This document shows, piece after piece, positions 50,050-59,365 of a DNA stretch of 64,000 bases (positions are counted from its first letter, which is position 1; each line of letters starts with the position of its first letter). The DNA lies in contig CALTVJ010000001.1 of assembly GCA_943912835.1 (NCBI GenBank), forward strand, positions 1 to 64,000. Reading direction: 5' to 3'. Source of the stretch: an uncultured Porphyromonas sp. GTDB lineage: Bacteria > Bacteroidota > Bacteroidia > Bacteroidales > Porphyromonadaceae. The position numbers were made by a program, and so were the translations under genes. The notes under the pieces are model-generated. The model searched no databases. It saw only the letters and a program-made list of their open reading frames with translations, and was not told the origin of the DNA.

Positions 50050-53000
50050 TTAGTATTGTATGTTGAGCGTTACCGTATATTGTTTAGGAGTTGGGAGTGA
50101 GACACCTCCAGAACGATAATACTCGGGGTCTTGTCCCTTCAACTTAGAGTCTGCATAGATGAGCCAAGGGTTGGTCACGTTAAGTTTGAGGTTTACAGTC
50201 TTAAGTCCTAGCTTTTTACTCCAAGAGGCAGGAAGGGTATAGCCCAGTGATATATTTTTTAGTCTAACGAAAGAACCATCAGCTACACGCATTTGAGAAT
50301 AATTGTAGGTATTGTAAGCTCGCTCGATATTCTCTCTACCGTATAACTCAATAAGCTCTTTAGATGGGAGAGTCGGTACATGAGTCACCAGCTCCTCTCC
50401 GGGATTAAGCCATCTATTGTAATAATCTTTGCTGAACACATTAAGGTCTGCAAATAGAGGGTCAAAGCTCGGATTAAGGCGTATCTTATTACCAGCCTGC
50501 ATCGTTACAAAAAAAGACAACTCAAAGCCTTTGTAACTAAAACTATTAGCCAATCCTCCCGTAATCTGAGGTTCTATTGGACCATGGTAAATCAAATACG
50601 ACTTCGAGTACTGTGAGTCGAGGAAGTCAACCCCTGCACTACGAGCAATAGGAGAAGAGCTAATGGGATACAGACCAAAGTCAAAAGTTGGCAAACCCTC
50701 TGCACTCAAACCTTGGTGATTAAATGAGAAGAGCGAGCCTCTAGGGAAACCCAGTATATTACCACGTCCTGTACCACTAACCATATCAAGCGTATTGGGG
50801 TTATTAAGCAGACGAGTAATCTTTTGATTCATCATACCTAATGTGAGTGTACTTGTCCAATTAAACTCTCCAACGAAGTTTTTGCTTGTAAGCATCAATT
50901 CCACTCCTTGCGTACGCATATCTCCAAAGTTGGCATACTTATAGTACTGCCCTCCTACACCAGAGGTACGAATCAAATCAATGAGGTCAAAAGAATTACG
51001 CTGATAAAGGTCTAGCGTAGCCATGATGCGATTATTAAAGAAACCCATCTCTAAGCCCAAGTTCCCCTCATACATTTTTTCCCAAGTAAGGTCTTTATTG
51101 GCTAAGTGAAGTATCTCAAGCTTATTCTCTCTATCCTCCAATCTTGGTCTGTTCGTCAAAACATTTTTATAAACGACATTAGAGTTTATTGCCTCTTCGT
51201 TCATCTTAGCCGTTAGACCATAACTCATGCGTAAGGCTAAGCGAGAGATACTACTATGTTTACTCAAAAACGCCTCTTTATCCGCATTCCATTTGAAACC
51301 CACATTCCAAGTTGGGAGCCATCGTCCAGCCCCACCAAGCCCAGCCGTGTTGGCTCCTTCGTAATTGACAACTGTATTGAATATATACTTCCCTTTGTAT
51401 CCATATGTTGCATTCGTTGAGAAGGTGATACCTCGCTCTCTCAAATGCGTTAGATTGAAGTAATCACTATTCTCCTGTGCTAAACGAGAGAATATCAGAG
51501 GTGTAGGAAAAATCTGATTCCCCTTATCATAACGGATGCCATACCCCTGAAATGGATTGATACTACGCTCTGTATGGCGTAGCTCCGTAAACCCAAAGAG
51601 TTTAAGGTCATGCTCTCCAAACTGACGATTATACTCTACTGCCAGACGAGCCATATAGTTTTTTAGGCTTGTCTCTGTTTTGTTGAGTATCCCTCCATGC
51701 AAAAGTGCCACCTCTGGTTGAGCCAAAGGATTGAGCAAATCTCTGTACAGATAAACATTGTCGCGTAACACCTCGGGAGACTCTGCAGCTCGGTATGCTT
51801 TAACGACGTTTGAGCCCTCATGAATCTCGTGCGAAGTGCTTGTCGTTGCTTGACGAAATGACAACAAGCCCCTTAGTTCTAGATATTTATTTACGTTGAA
51901 ATTAAGATCTGCCTGAGCTTTGAAATCCAAGACATCAGTCGTCATCAAATTATTTTCGTATTCGTCCAGGATATTGAAGTCAGCCCAATTATTGCGATAA
52001 TACTCTCTGCGTCCCTCTTTGTCGTATGGTCTTAGCGTACGACTTGTACCCAGAGCATAAGAGAATGGGTTGATATCAAACTCACGCTCAAAGGTTCCGA
52101 CACGATTATTTTTCTTCTGTGGTATCGTGCCTGGTGCCTGCTGTTTGCGCATATTAGCTTGCGCCGAGAGTGTGCTACGGAAACGCTCACTCCAATAGAA
52201 CGTATTTTTGAGATTGGCTGTGAATCGACGCGTATTGTCTGTCAATGTCCATCCTAAATCTTGGTACAAGCCTAAAGACGCATACAAAGACGAGTTTTTA
52301 CCACCACCAGAGAAACTAATCGTATGACTATGTATCGGCTTATTTGTAAAGAGCAAATCAAACCAATCCGTATTGGCATACTCTCGCTCTTGGAGAAATG
52401 CCTTCTTCGCTTCGGGCGTATTGGGCAAATAAAAATCTCCCGTCTCGGGGTTAATGGTATTGATTGCCGAGTACAGCTGATGATAAGCTCCTCCTCGTCG
52501 TCCATACAGCATCGTTTTGAGATCGAAATAACCTTTGTTTTCCATCTCTTTGTAGATTGCCATAGTTTGCTGCGAGTTAAGCAAATCAAAGTTTTGATAT
52601 CTGGGCTTCTCGCGGAAGCTTAGTTCAGCTGAGTAAGAGATACTATTTTTTGTATTTCTTCGACCCGATTTAGTTGTGACAACAATGACCCCATTTAAGG
52701 CTCTAGCCCCATATATAGATGTTGCCGAAGCATCTTTGAGTACTTGTATATCCTCAATGTCAGAAGGATTAAGCCCAGCAATAGCAGAGCTAATCAAGGT
52801 CACAGCATCCCCCGAAGCAAGCTCATCAAGATTGAGAGAAACCAAACTCTCGTAAACAGCTCCATCAATCACCCACAAGGGTTGTACATTCCCTATGATA
52901 GAGGCTCCTCCTCGGATATTGATGCGTGGAGCCGAACCAAAGCTCCCCGAGATATTCTGTATCGATAAGCCTGGGACACGCCCCTCAAGCATACGAGATA

Positions 53001-53433
53001 CATCACCAATCCCCTCCAGTTTGACCTCTTGAAGTTTCAATGATGTTGCCGAGCCGGTATAGACACGATTGCGTATTTTTTGATACCCAGTAACGACTAC
53101 TTGATCCAAAGCTTTAGCATCTTCACTAAGTATTACTTTAAGTTTACGCTTGGTGATACGCACGCTTTTGTTTTTCATGCCGATGAAGCTAAACTTAAGC
53201 GTTGCACCCATAGGAGCGTTGATTGAGAATTGACCATCGAGGTTGGATGTGACACCATGTTTTGTCCCCTCAAGGCTTATATTAACTCCAACAAGAGGCT
53301 CTCCTTTGTCATCTGTTACTGTTCCGACAATCTGTTCGTTCTTAGTCTGAGCAACCAGAGGGCTCGAAAGCTGTGTACTAAACGTCAGAGCCGTAAGACC
53401 TATGCCAAGATGCAGTGGAAATAATATCTTCAT
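50050..53433 (-). CDS. SusC/RagA-family TonB-dependent outer-membrane transporter
   Basis: The 1127-aa protein is the channel partner of the SusD protein. It has a signal peptide (cut about 29), a carboxypeptidase-regulatory-like N-terminal domain (IVGTVTDDKGEPLVGVNISL, about 35-54; to about 113), the TonB-box-like DQVVVTGYQ, a plug (VPGLSIQNISGSFGSAPRIN; DIQVLKDASATSIYGARALN) at about 125-255, and a barrel ending in QYTVTLNIQY. All parts are intact. It starts 41 nt after the FecA-like receptor gene and is likely cotranscribed with it. Two TonB-dependent transporters in one run is uncommon. Confidence 0.94.
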   Translation of the reverse strand: MKILFPLHLGIGLTALTFSTQLSSPLVAQTKNEQIVGTVTDDKGEPLVGVNISLEGTKHGVTSNLDGQFSINAPMGATLKFSFIGMKNKSVRITKRKLKVILSEDAKALDQVVVTGYQKIRNRVYTGSATSLKLQEVKLEGIGDVSRMLEGRVPGLSIQNISGSFGSAPRINIRGGASIIGNVQPLWVIDGAVYESLVSLNLDELASGDAVTLISSAIAGLNPSDIEDIQVLKDASATSIYGARALNGVIVVTTKSGRRNTKNSISYSAELSFREKPRYQNFDLLNSQQTMAIYKEMENKGYFDLKTMLYGRRGGAYHQLYSAINTINPETGDFYLPNTPEAKKAFLQEREYANTDWFDLLFTNKPIHSHTISFSGGGKNSSLYASLGLYQDLGWTLTDNTRRFTANLKNTFYWSERFRSTLSAQANMRKQQAPGTIPQKKNNRVGTFEREFDINPFSYALGTSRTLRPYDKEGRREYYRNNWADFNILDEYENNLMTTDVLDFKAQADLNFNVNKYLELRGLLSFRQATTSTSHEIHEGSNVVKAYRAAESPEVLRDNVYLYRDLLNPLAQPEVALLHGGILNKTETSLKNYMARLAVEYNRQFGEHDLKLFGFTELRHTERSINPFQGYGIRYDKGNQIFPTPLIFSRLAQENSDYFNLTHLRERGITFSTNATYGYKGKYIFNTVVNYEGANTAGLGGAGRWLPTWNVGFKWNADKEAFLSKHSSISRLALRMSYGLTAKMNEEAINSNVVYKNVLTNRPRLEDRENKLEILHLANKDLTWEKMYEGNLGLEMGFFNNRIMATLDLYQRNSFDLIDLIRTSGVGGQYYKYANFGDMRTQGVELMLTSKNFVGEFNWTSTLTLGMMNQKITRLLNNPNTLDMVSGTGRGNILGFPRGSLFSFNHQGLSAEGLPTFDFGLYPISSSPIARSAGVDFLDSQYSKSYLIYHGPIEPQITGGLANSFSYKGFELSFFVTMQAGNKIRLNPSFDPLFADLNVFSKDYYNRWLNPGEELVTHVPTLPSKELIELYGRENIERAYNTYNYSQMRVADGSFVRLKNISLGYTLPASWSKKLGLKTVNLKLNVTNPWLIYADSKLKGQDPEYYRSGGVSLPTPKQYTVTLNIQY

Positions 53434-53474
53434 TTTCGTTTGTTTATCACAATAAATAGTCTAGATGAGCATCC

Positions 53475-55751
53475 TTAGAGCTTAGCTACCACACCTGCAT
53501 GGATACCAAACGGATGCCCCGCACGCAAACCTGCTGGATGGCGTGAAACCAAATAAGTTTTGTTCGTTAAGTTGATAGCATTGACACGAAGGCTAAGATA
53601 TTTATTGAAGTGAATACTTGCCGAGAAATCCAAGAGGAAATGCGCAGGAATCTTTTCTCTCTCCGCAATAAGACCTTGCCCAGGCTTGGTACGCATATCA
53701 CTATTATAGCGACTGATTAGATGTAATGCAAACCATTTGTGCTCTAAACCTATCTGTGCTGATAAAGCATGCTTGTAGATGTAAGGGATTTCATCTCCTT
53801 TGTCTACCTTACCCCAAGAGTTGCTGACAAAGCTATTGAGCATCTCCGTATTGGTGTAAGTGTAGCTTAGTTGTATAGGGAGCTTAAACTTAGAATTAGC
53901 TGATAAGGCTCGATACGACAATAGAGCCTCTGCTCCATAAACTTTGGCTTTACCTATGTTAAATTGGTCAAGTGTACCCGTACCACCAACGGCTGTAAGG
54001 TCACTACCCAACATATTATGATAGTCATTATAGAATCCTATCAATTCGGCTCTCAGATTGCCTATTTTGATACGCGTACCCAGCTCCATATTGATGCTAT
54101 GCTCGGGGCGTTGTTGCTCAAAATCCTTAGGAACAACGGTTTGACGACCAATCACGACTTTAGGCACTTTACTTACTCCTGGAGGAGCAAAACCCTTGTG
54201 AATACCAAAGAACACAGTGCTCCAACGATTAAGACGCACATTTACACCTGCACTCGGGATAAGAGCTTGAGCATGATTTTTAGTTTCAATACGTTGCATC
54301 CCCGTACGCCCCAAGTCTACCTTGCCGAAATCTTTATTTAGGAGGTCTATGTGCTCATATCTCAAGCCCGCAGTAAGGGTAAGCCATTTATAATTTAACT
54401 TGCTCAATAAGTAGCTTGAGAAAGCATGAGCTGTAAGGATGCGATTACTCTCACTACCATGTAAGCCAGCATAGACTAGATGCATCTTCCCTTGTGTCAT
54501 CGCATAGGTATCGTCCCATTGGAAGCGGTCCTCAGAATCTTTGTGAAAGCGAAGCCCCCCCTCAAGATTGAGATAAACTTCGTTGAATTTTAATCGATGC
54601 TCAACCTTACTTTGCACACCAGAAGCGTAATAACTACGATTGTTAGCTCTCACGATAAGAGACTCATCATCAAAATCTCTTGTCCCCCTAAGAATATCTA
54701 GATAACGAGTGTTTACAGACTCGTCAAGCTCCAGAATATCACCAATAGAACGTTTCGTTGACTTATCTACACCGAGCTGTACATCATTGAGTTTATACCA
54801 ATTACGATGAAAGTAATTATGATAAGCCTGTGTCGTCCATTTTAGGGCTTTATATTGGAGATAATACGTAGCTGAGACTTGTACATGCTTCGTTTGTATA
54901 TTGTCCATTTGAGAGCCAAGGTATCTCTGAAATGGCATCTTCGCAAAATCTTCAGCGGTAAGCCCTACATAAGTTTCGTCTGAGTTTTCGTTGGCATAGC
55001 CACCTTTCAACTCAAAATGATGCTTAACACGAGCATCGGGAGCTGTATGAACAGCAAACTTAGCAACAATGTCATTCCGAAGTAGACCTCGTTTATCTCC
55101 ATTTGTTAGCCGTTTGAAGCCATCAGACTGGAAGCGCAGATACTCTGCCATATAGCTCATATACTTATGTTTATTCCCCACCATAAGGCGAGTCTTAATT
55201 GTATTGTATGAACCAAATGAGGCGTCTAAATTTGCTGTAAATTTCGTTGGGATAGGGGTAGACAGCATATTTATCGCTCCACCCGTCGTGAAGGGTCCGT
55301 ATTGTACTTGGCTACTGCCTTTAAGAACCTCCACAGCATGCATACGAGCAGCATTAGGGAAATAATAAGCCGCAGGAGCAGCATAGGGGGCAGGGGCAGC
55401 TAGAATGCCGTCCTCCATAAGGGTGATGCGTTCACTTCGCTCTGCTTTGGTCCCTCGAAGACTGATATTAGGGCGTAGACCAAAACCATCCTCTTCGTAG
55501 ATATTGACCCCAGGGACACTCTGTAACATACGATTGATATCGGTATGACCAAAGCGTTTTAACTCCTCTGGTGAAAGGAAATACGCCGAACCTGTTCGGC
55601 TCTGTGCTTGTAATTTACTCCCTAGTATTTGGCCAGGTCGCACCACCACCTCATCAAGTTTATGAGCTCTATTGACTGTGTCTTTTTTCGTCTGTGCGCT
55701 AAGATTTATCAGCTGAAAAAAAGCAAGAACAACGAGTACTTTTTTCCCCAT
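53475..55751 (-). CDS. TonB-dependent receptor, FecA-like (siderophore, haem or metal-chelate type)
   Basis: The 758-aa outer-membrane receptor has a signal peptide (about 1-20), the TonB-box-like LDEVVVRPGQ, a plug domain (about 45-165: VPGVNIYEEDGFGLRPNISL; GSSQVQYGPFTTGGAINMLS) and a 22-strand-type barrel. GLRPNISLRG followed by ERSERITLMEDG is the FecA-like plug pattern. It has no SusC-type N-terminal domain, and the C-terminal strand ends in HAGVVAKL rather than the usual aromatic residue. It starts the operon: a TTG / TAACTTTG promoter lies at 55834-55864. The cargo is unknown; iron chelate is the best family-based guess, helped by the DUF4856-like protein downstream. Confidence 0.88.
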   Translation of the reverse strand: MGKKVLVVLAFFQLINLSAQTKKDTVNRAHKLDEVVVRPGQILGSKLQAQSRTGSAYFLSPEELKRFGHTDINRMLQSVPGVNIYEEDGFGLRPNISLRGTKAERSERITLMEDGILAAPAPYAAPAAYYFPNAARMHAVEVLKGSSQVQYGPFTTGGAINMLSTPIPTKFTANLDASFGSYNTIKTRLMVGNKHKYMSYMAEYLRFQSDGFKRLTNGDKRGLLRNDIVAKFAVHTAPDARVKHHFELKGGYANENSDETYVGLTAEDFAKMPFQRYLGSQMDNIQTKHVQVSATYYLQYKALKWTTQAYHNYFHRNWYKLNDVQLGVDKSTKRSIGDILELDESVNTRYLDILRGTRDFDDESLIVRANNRSYYASGVQSKVEHRLKFNEVYLNLEGGLRFHKDSEDRFQWDDTYAMTQGKMHLVYAGLHGSESNRILTAHAFSSYLLSKLNYKWLTLTAGLRYEHIDLLNKDFGKVDLGRTGMQRIETKNHAQALIPSAGVNVRLNRWSTVFFGIHKGFAPPGVSKVPKVVIGRQTVVPKDFEQQRPEHSINMELGTRIKIGNLRAELIGFYNDYHNMLGSDLTAVGGTGTLDQFNIGKAKVYGAEALLSYRALSANSKFKLPIQLSYTYTNTEMLNSFVSNSWGKVDKGDEIPYIYKHALSAQIGLEHKWFALHLISRYNSDMRTKPGQGLIAEREKIPAHFLLDFSASIHFNKYLSLRVNAINLTNKTYLVSRHPAGLRAGHPFGIHAGVVAKL

Positions 55752-55833
55752 ATATTAAGTTTTAGTCTATCTAATATCTGTTGTACTTGATCGTATCTAC
55801 AATCTATCGTCGCAATACAACCATTTTAGGACA

Positions 55834-55864
55834 CAAAGTTATTTCTTCGCCATATTTAGGGCAA
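55834..55864 (-). promoter_or_regulatory. Promoter of the outer-membrane uptake operon
   Basis: On the minus strand TTG (55862-55864), a 20-nt spacer and TAACTTTG (55834-55841) match the Bacteroidetes promoter pattern. The leader to the receptor ATG is about 75 nt. No Fur-like or other palindrome was recognised there by eye. Confidence 0.6.
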
Positions 55865-55931
55865 TCGCCACATATAGGTATTTCACTTTAATCGACGCTA
55901 TATATATCCCTATAGATAGGTAAAAACACAA

Positions 55932-55981
55932 AAAAGGCAAAGAAGGCTTCAAGTTTAAACTTGAAGCCTTCTTTGCCTTTT
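55932..55981 (-). terminator. Terminator of the cyd operon (50-bp perfect palindrome)
   Basis: The bases 55932-55956 and 55957-55981 are exact reverse complements, a 25-bp arm with no spacer, so the RNA folds into a long hairpin with a minimal loop. On the minus strand it ends in CCTTTTTTGTGTTTTTA. It lies 16 nt after the cydB stop. Confidence 0.9.
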
Positions 55982-55997
55982 GATACGAAACTTTATA

Positions 55998-57164
55998 CTA
56001 ATAGTTATGTCCGTGCGGATCTTGTATCTCCTTCTTCGTGATTTTATGAAGGTCCAAAGCCCTCCAAGCATACCACATATAAGCCAATACAAAAGGAGCC
56101 AACAACGATACATAGCTCATCACTTCCATTGTGAAAGGACTTGAGGAACTATTACGTATCGTCAGCGAATGTTGCAAATTAGCTAGAGATGGATAATATG
56201 CCGTATTGTTCCAACCTGCAATGAGGAACAAAGAAAGAGCTGTAAGCACAACGCCTACCCCTTCGAGCCAAATGCCTTTTTTGAAGTTAGGCTTCAAGAG
56301 CGTTAGCAAGATACCAGAGAGGACAAGCACTACACCAGCGAGCATCACCACCAACACGATAGGCATCTCAACGAGATTGATGAAGTATTTATATGGTTGC
56401 ATAAAGACCTCTTGTGTCTCTGGGTTCACCGCAAAACCTTCTTTGGTCAAAAGGAAAGACAAATAGGGCAAGAAGCAAAGGAGAAAAGCCGCTGCATTCC
56501 AAGCTAAACTAGTCCTTGACTTCTTCGCTATGCTGTCATCATTAATGTTGTTGATAAAGTAAAGGAGTGCCGTAGTACGACTAAGGAAAAACACAGCGAT
56601 ACCAAAGAGTACATTCCACAAGTTAAATACCGCTTCAAGACCATTCAACTGAATCCCATTCCATGGCACCCAGGTCGAAATCGTTTGACTTGCACCCGAT
56701 AGGTCTACGATTGCTGCACGATTAATCGCAAAGTTTGCTCCCGTAAAGAATGTTGATACGGCTGTACCTAGAAGTATAGGAGCAAGCAAACCATTGATAA
56801 ACAAAAAAGTCTGATATGTTCTTGCTCCTAGCACATTGCCAAGTTTGTTTTGATACTCATACGATACGGCTTGGATAATGAAGCAGAAAAGAATCAACAT
56901 CCATACCCAGTAAGCTCCACCAAAACTTGTAGCATAAAACATTGGGAATGAAGCGAAGAAAGCTCCACCAAACACTACCAACATTGTAAACGTAAATTCC
57001 CACTTACGACCTACCGAATTGACGAGCAAACGACGCTCCAATTTGTCTTTACCTAGGCTAAAAAACAAAGATTGTCCTCCTTGTACAAATAGGAGAAAGA
57101 CAAGCAATGCCCCTAGGAGAGAAATTAAGAACCACCAATAGTTCTGAAAAAATGCGTAATCCAT
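55998..57164 (-). CDS. cydB: Cytochrome bd quinol oxidase subunit II
   Basis: CydB is the structural partner of CydA in the bd oxidase, which reduces O2 to water with high affinity and shields anaerobic metabolism. The 388-aa protein has about eight or nine hydrophobic segments, beginning NYWWFLISLLGALLVFLLFV, with GRKWEFTFTMLVVFGGAFFA and the long soluble loop after the fifth helix typical of CydB. It lies 25 nt after cydA and ends before a strong terminator. Confidence 0.94.
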   Translation of the reverse strand: MDYAFFQNYWWFLISLLGALLVFLLFVQGGQSLFFSLGKDKLERRLLVNSVGRKWEFTFTMLVVFGGAFFASFPMFYATSFGGAYWVWMLILFCFIIQAVSYEYQNKLGNVLGARTYQTFLFINGLLAPILLGTAVSTFFTGANFAINRAAIVDLSGASQTISTWVPWNGIQLNGLEAVFNLWNVLFGIAVFFLSRTTALLYFINNINDDSIAKKSRTSLAWNAAAFLLCFLPYLSFLLTKEGFAVNPETQEVFMQPYKYFINLVEMPIVLVVMLAGVVLVLSGILLTLLKPNFKKGIWLEGVGVVLTALSLFLIAGWNNTAYYPSLANLQHSLTIRNSSSSPFTMEVMSYVSLLAPFVLAYMWYAWRALDLHKITKKEIQDPHGHNY

Positions 57165-57189
57165 ATTTGGTTTGTCTTATATCTTATGA

Positions 57190-58773
57190 TTAGTGAGCAT
57201 CTGGTCCCGCTGCAATAGCTTTCTTCATGATATTAAGCTCGGCTATAAGCATAATTGTGAAGAGGATAGCAAAAAGCGAGAATGTAATAATTACCGATGA
57301 AGCTTCAAGCTGTGACACAGCTGCACGTACAGGGAGTAGGTTTTGAATTGTCCAAGGCTGTCTACCAACCTCTGCAACAACCCAACCAGCCTGGCTTGCT
57401 ACCCACGCCATAGGAGCCATTAGCAAAGCAAACCACATAAGCCATGAACGGTTCTCTAGAGACTTATTACCTGGCGCATAAGTAAACCATGTAAGGAGTA
57501 AGAACAGCAACAAGAACGCTCCTCCTAGACTTACCATCGCACGGAATGAATAATATACAATAGGCACATTAGGAACCACCTCATACTTACTATCGAAGTA
57601 ACCATAACCAAAATGACTAAAGTTTTCTTCTAGGATAGCACGATGAGCCTCTGCCTGAATGCTATCGCCAGCCTGCTTACTTTCACTATAAGCTCTAAGT
57701 GCACTTACAGCCTTACGCCCACGCTCCATACGCTCCTCAACTGACAAGTACTTCTCCCCATTAGGTTTGTAGTAATCTCCATTAAGGATATTATTCACAC
57801 CTGGGACATAAGCATTACCAGTACCTGCAACCATATAGCTAAGCATACGAGGTATCTCAATGTTAAATAAGAATGGGTCTACACCATCATCAGGAGCCTT
57901 CTTATTCGGGTTAAGAATACCAAAAGCACTGAGAGGCATCCCCTCACCACTCTTACACTCGTAGCTCTGGTCACATTGCTTAGAGTCATAGAGAGCCTCC
58001 ATAGCCGCTAATTTCATTGGTTGATTTTCTGCAACATCAACACCTGAGAGGTGACCTGTCTGAGCTGTAAGAAGAGCTGCAACCAATCCAAAAGGAGCGA
58101 TCATCTTGAAGTTACGACGAACAAACTCGATATTTTTCTTCTTGAGAGCATAAAAAGCAGCCACGCCAGAAGCAAAGAGTGCCCCCAGAGTCCAACTTGA
58201 TGTCACTGTATGCCAAAACTTGATTATTGCTGTCGATGAGGTCGCTACAGCCCAGAAGTCTGTCATCTCGCTACGCATCGTATCTGGGTTGAAGGTCATA
58301 CCTACAGGATTTTGCATCCATGCATTAGCCACCAATATCCATATAGCCGATATCGTTGCACCGATGATTGTTAACCAAGTCGAAGCTAGGTGAAAGCCTT
58401 TGCTAACTTTTCCCCAACCAAAAAACATCACGGCGATAAACGTAGACTCCATAAAGAAGGCTAGCATCCCTTCAATAGCTAGTGGAGCGCCGAATATGTC
58501 CCCTACGAAAGTTGAATAGTTAGACCAGTTGGTACCAAATTGGAACTCCAAGATAATACCTGTAGCCACACCTATGGCAAAGTTTATCCCGAAGAGTTTT
58601 TGCCAAAATTTGGCACTACGCTTCCAAAACTCGTCCCCTGTGCGATAATACTGCGTCTCTGCCAAGGACATAATAATCCCCAAGCCGAGCGTCAGTGGCA
58701 CAAAGAGCCAGTGGTACATGGCAGTAAGAGCAAATTGAGCTCTCGACCATACCATAAGTTGTTCTAAATGCAT
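57190..58773 (-). CDS. cydA: Cytochrome bd quinol oxidase subunit I
   Basis: CydA holds haems b558, b595 and d. The 527-aa protein has ALTAMYHWLFVPLTLGLG with the conserved haem His near residue 21, GIILEFQFGTNWSNYSTFVG (about 73-92), HTVTSSWTLGALFASGVAAF with the second His (about 188), and QTGHLSGVDVAENQPMKLAA leading into the Q-loop. The Q-loop includes KQCDQSYECKSGEG, a Cys-containing insert seen in Bacteroidetes sequences. About nine helices are visible. It lies 38 nt after the DUF4492 gene. Confidence 0.95.
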   Translation of the reverse strand: MHLEQLMVWSRAQFALTAMYHWLFVPLTLGLGIIMSLAETQYYRTGDEFWKRSAKFWQKLFGINFAIGVATGIILEFQFGTNWSNYSTFVGDIFGAPLAIEGMLAFFMESTFIAVMFFGWGKVSKGFHLASTWLTIIGATISAIWILVANAWMQNPVGMTFNPDTMRSEMTDFWAVATSSTAIIKFWHTVTSSWTLGALFASGVAAFYALKKKNIEFVRRNFKMIAPFGLVAALLTAQTGHLSGVDVAENQPMKLAAMEALYDSKQCDQSYECKSGEGMPLSAFGILNPNKKAPDDGVDPFLFNIEIPRMLSYMVAGTGNAYVPGVNNILNGDYYKPNGEKYLSVEERMERGRKAVSALRAYSESKQAGDSIQAEAHRAILEENFSHFGYGYFDSKYEVVPNVPIVYYSFRAMVSLGGAFLLLFLLLTWFTYAPGNKSLENRSWLMWFALLMAPMAWVASQAGWVVAEVGRQPWTIQNLLPVRAAVSQLEASSVIITFSLFAILFTIMLIAELNIMKKAIAAGPDAH

Positions 58774-58811
58774 ACTTAATAACTGTATAATTGGTTTATG
58801 ATTTTACACCT

Positions 58812-59060
58812 TTATTTAGCACCTCGGTTGATTAAATCTTGCTGTACCCATTCAGAGCCTGTAATGCCTCTTTCTTGAGCTTGTTGCTTCGTATGATTAG
58901 GGAAAAAGAATACTTTGAGTATACCGAACATAACGAAGAGTTTGATACCGATGATTAACCACAGAGTGCGTGAGTAGGGACTAAGATTACGGAAGCCGTC
59001 CCGATATAGATGCCAAGCTCTAGTAAAGAACCCATCTTCTTTGTTTGTTTTTTGCTCCAT
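58812..59060 (-). CDS. DUF4492 protein upstream of cydAB
   Basis: An 82-aa protein with one membrane helix (TLWLIIGIKLFVMFGILKVFF with RTLW before it, about 30-52) and a charged N-terminal half GFFTRAWHLYRDGFRNLSPY. DUF4492 proteins are found next to cydAB in Bacteroidetes and some Campylobacterota, so a role as a small accessory subunit or assembly factor of bd oxidase is plausible, in the manner of CydX in other bacteria. It is the first gene of the operon, 38 nt before cydA. Confidence 0.85.
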   Translation of the reverse strand: MEQKTNKEDGFFTRAWHLYRDGFRNLSPYSRTLWLIIGIKLFVMFGILKVFFFPNHTKQQAQERGITGSEWVQQDLINRGAK

Positions 59061-59365
59061 AGGATTAGAAAATATCCTTGTCTAATATATTTGTTTGCAC
59101 CCCAGACAAGAGAGGTTATTTTTGCTATACTGTAGTTTTTATGTAATAAATAGTATATAGCTTGCTACAAAGATAAAATAAATGGTCGAATTGTTTTAAT
59201 CTCGCTACACGCTTACCAGCCAAAAAAGTACTGCTATAGACTCACCGAGAGGAGTGAAGTCTTCTCATTAGGAAGACACAAGCCCTCCAAGTTAAACGAC
59301 AAGAGGGGCTATACCTAAACCATGATTTAGGTATAGCCCCTAGACTAGAAATTTAACTTATATGC
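59061..59365. other. Intergenic stretch between the cyd operon and the C1 peptidase gene
   Basis: A 305-nt gap with no gene. It contains a TATCTTTG box on the minus strand at 59168-59175 (possible cyd promoter with a leader of about 105 nt; no clear -33), a stretch at 59242-59278 with weak likeness to the TCGGTAG hairpin family (ACCGAGAGGA followed by GTCTT), and the peptidase terminator at 59304-59341. Confidence 0.5.
59304..59341 (-). terminator. Terminator of the C1 peptidase gene
   Basis: Perfect 16-bp inverted repeat (59304-59319 and 59326-59341) with a 6-nt loop, 24 nt after the peptidase stop. The T-rich tail is short, so strength is uncertain. Confidence 0.75.

Noticed and set aside
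59242..59278. Possible fourth TCGGTAG-type hairpin (ACCGAGAGGA ... GTCTT)
   Set aside because: Only a 10-nt block matches, and no paired arm at 16-nt spacing is present.
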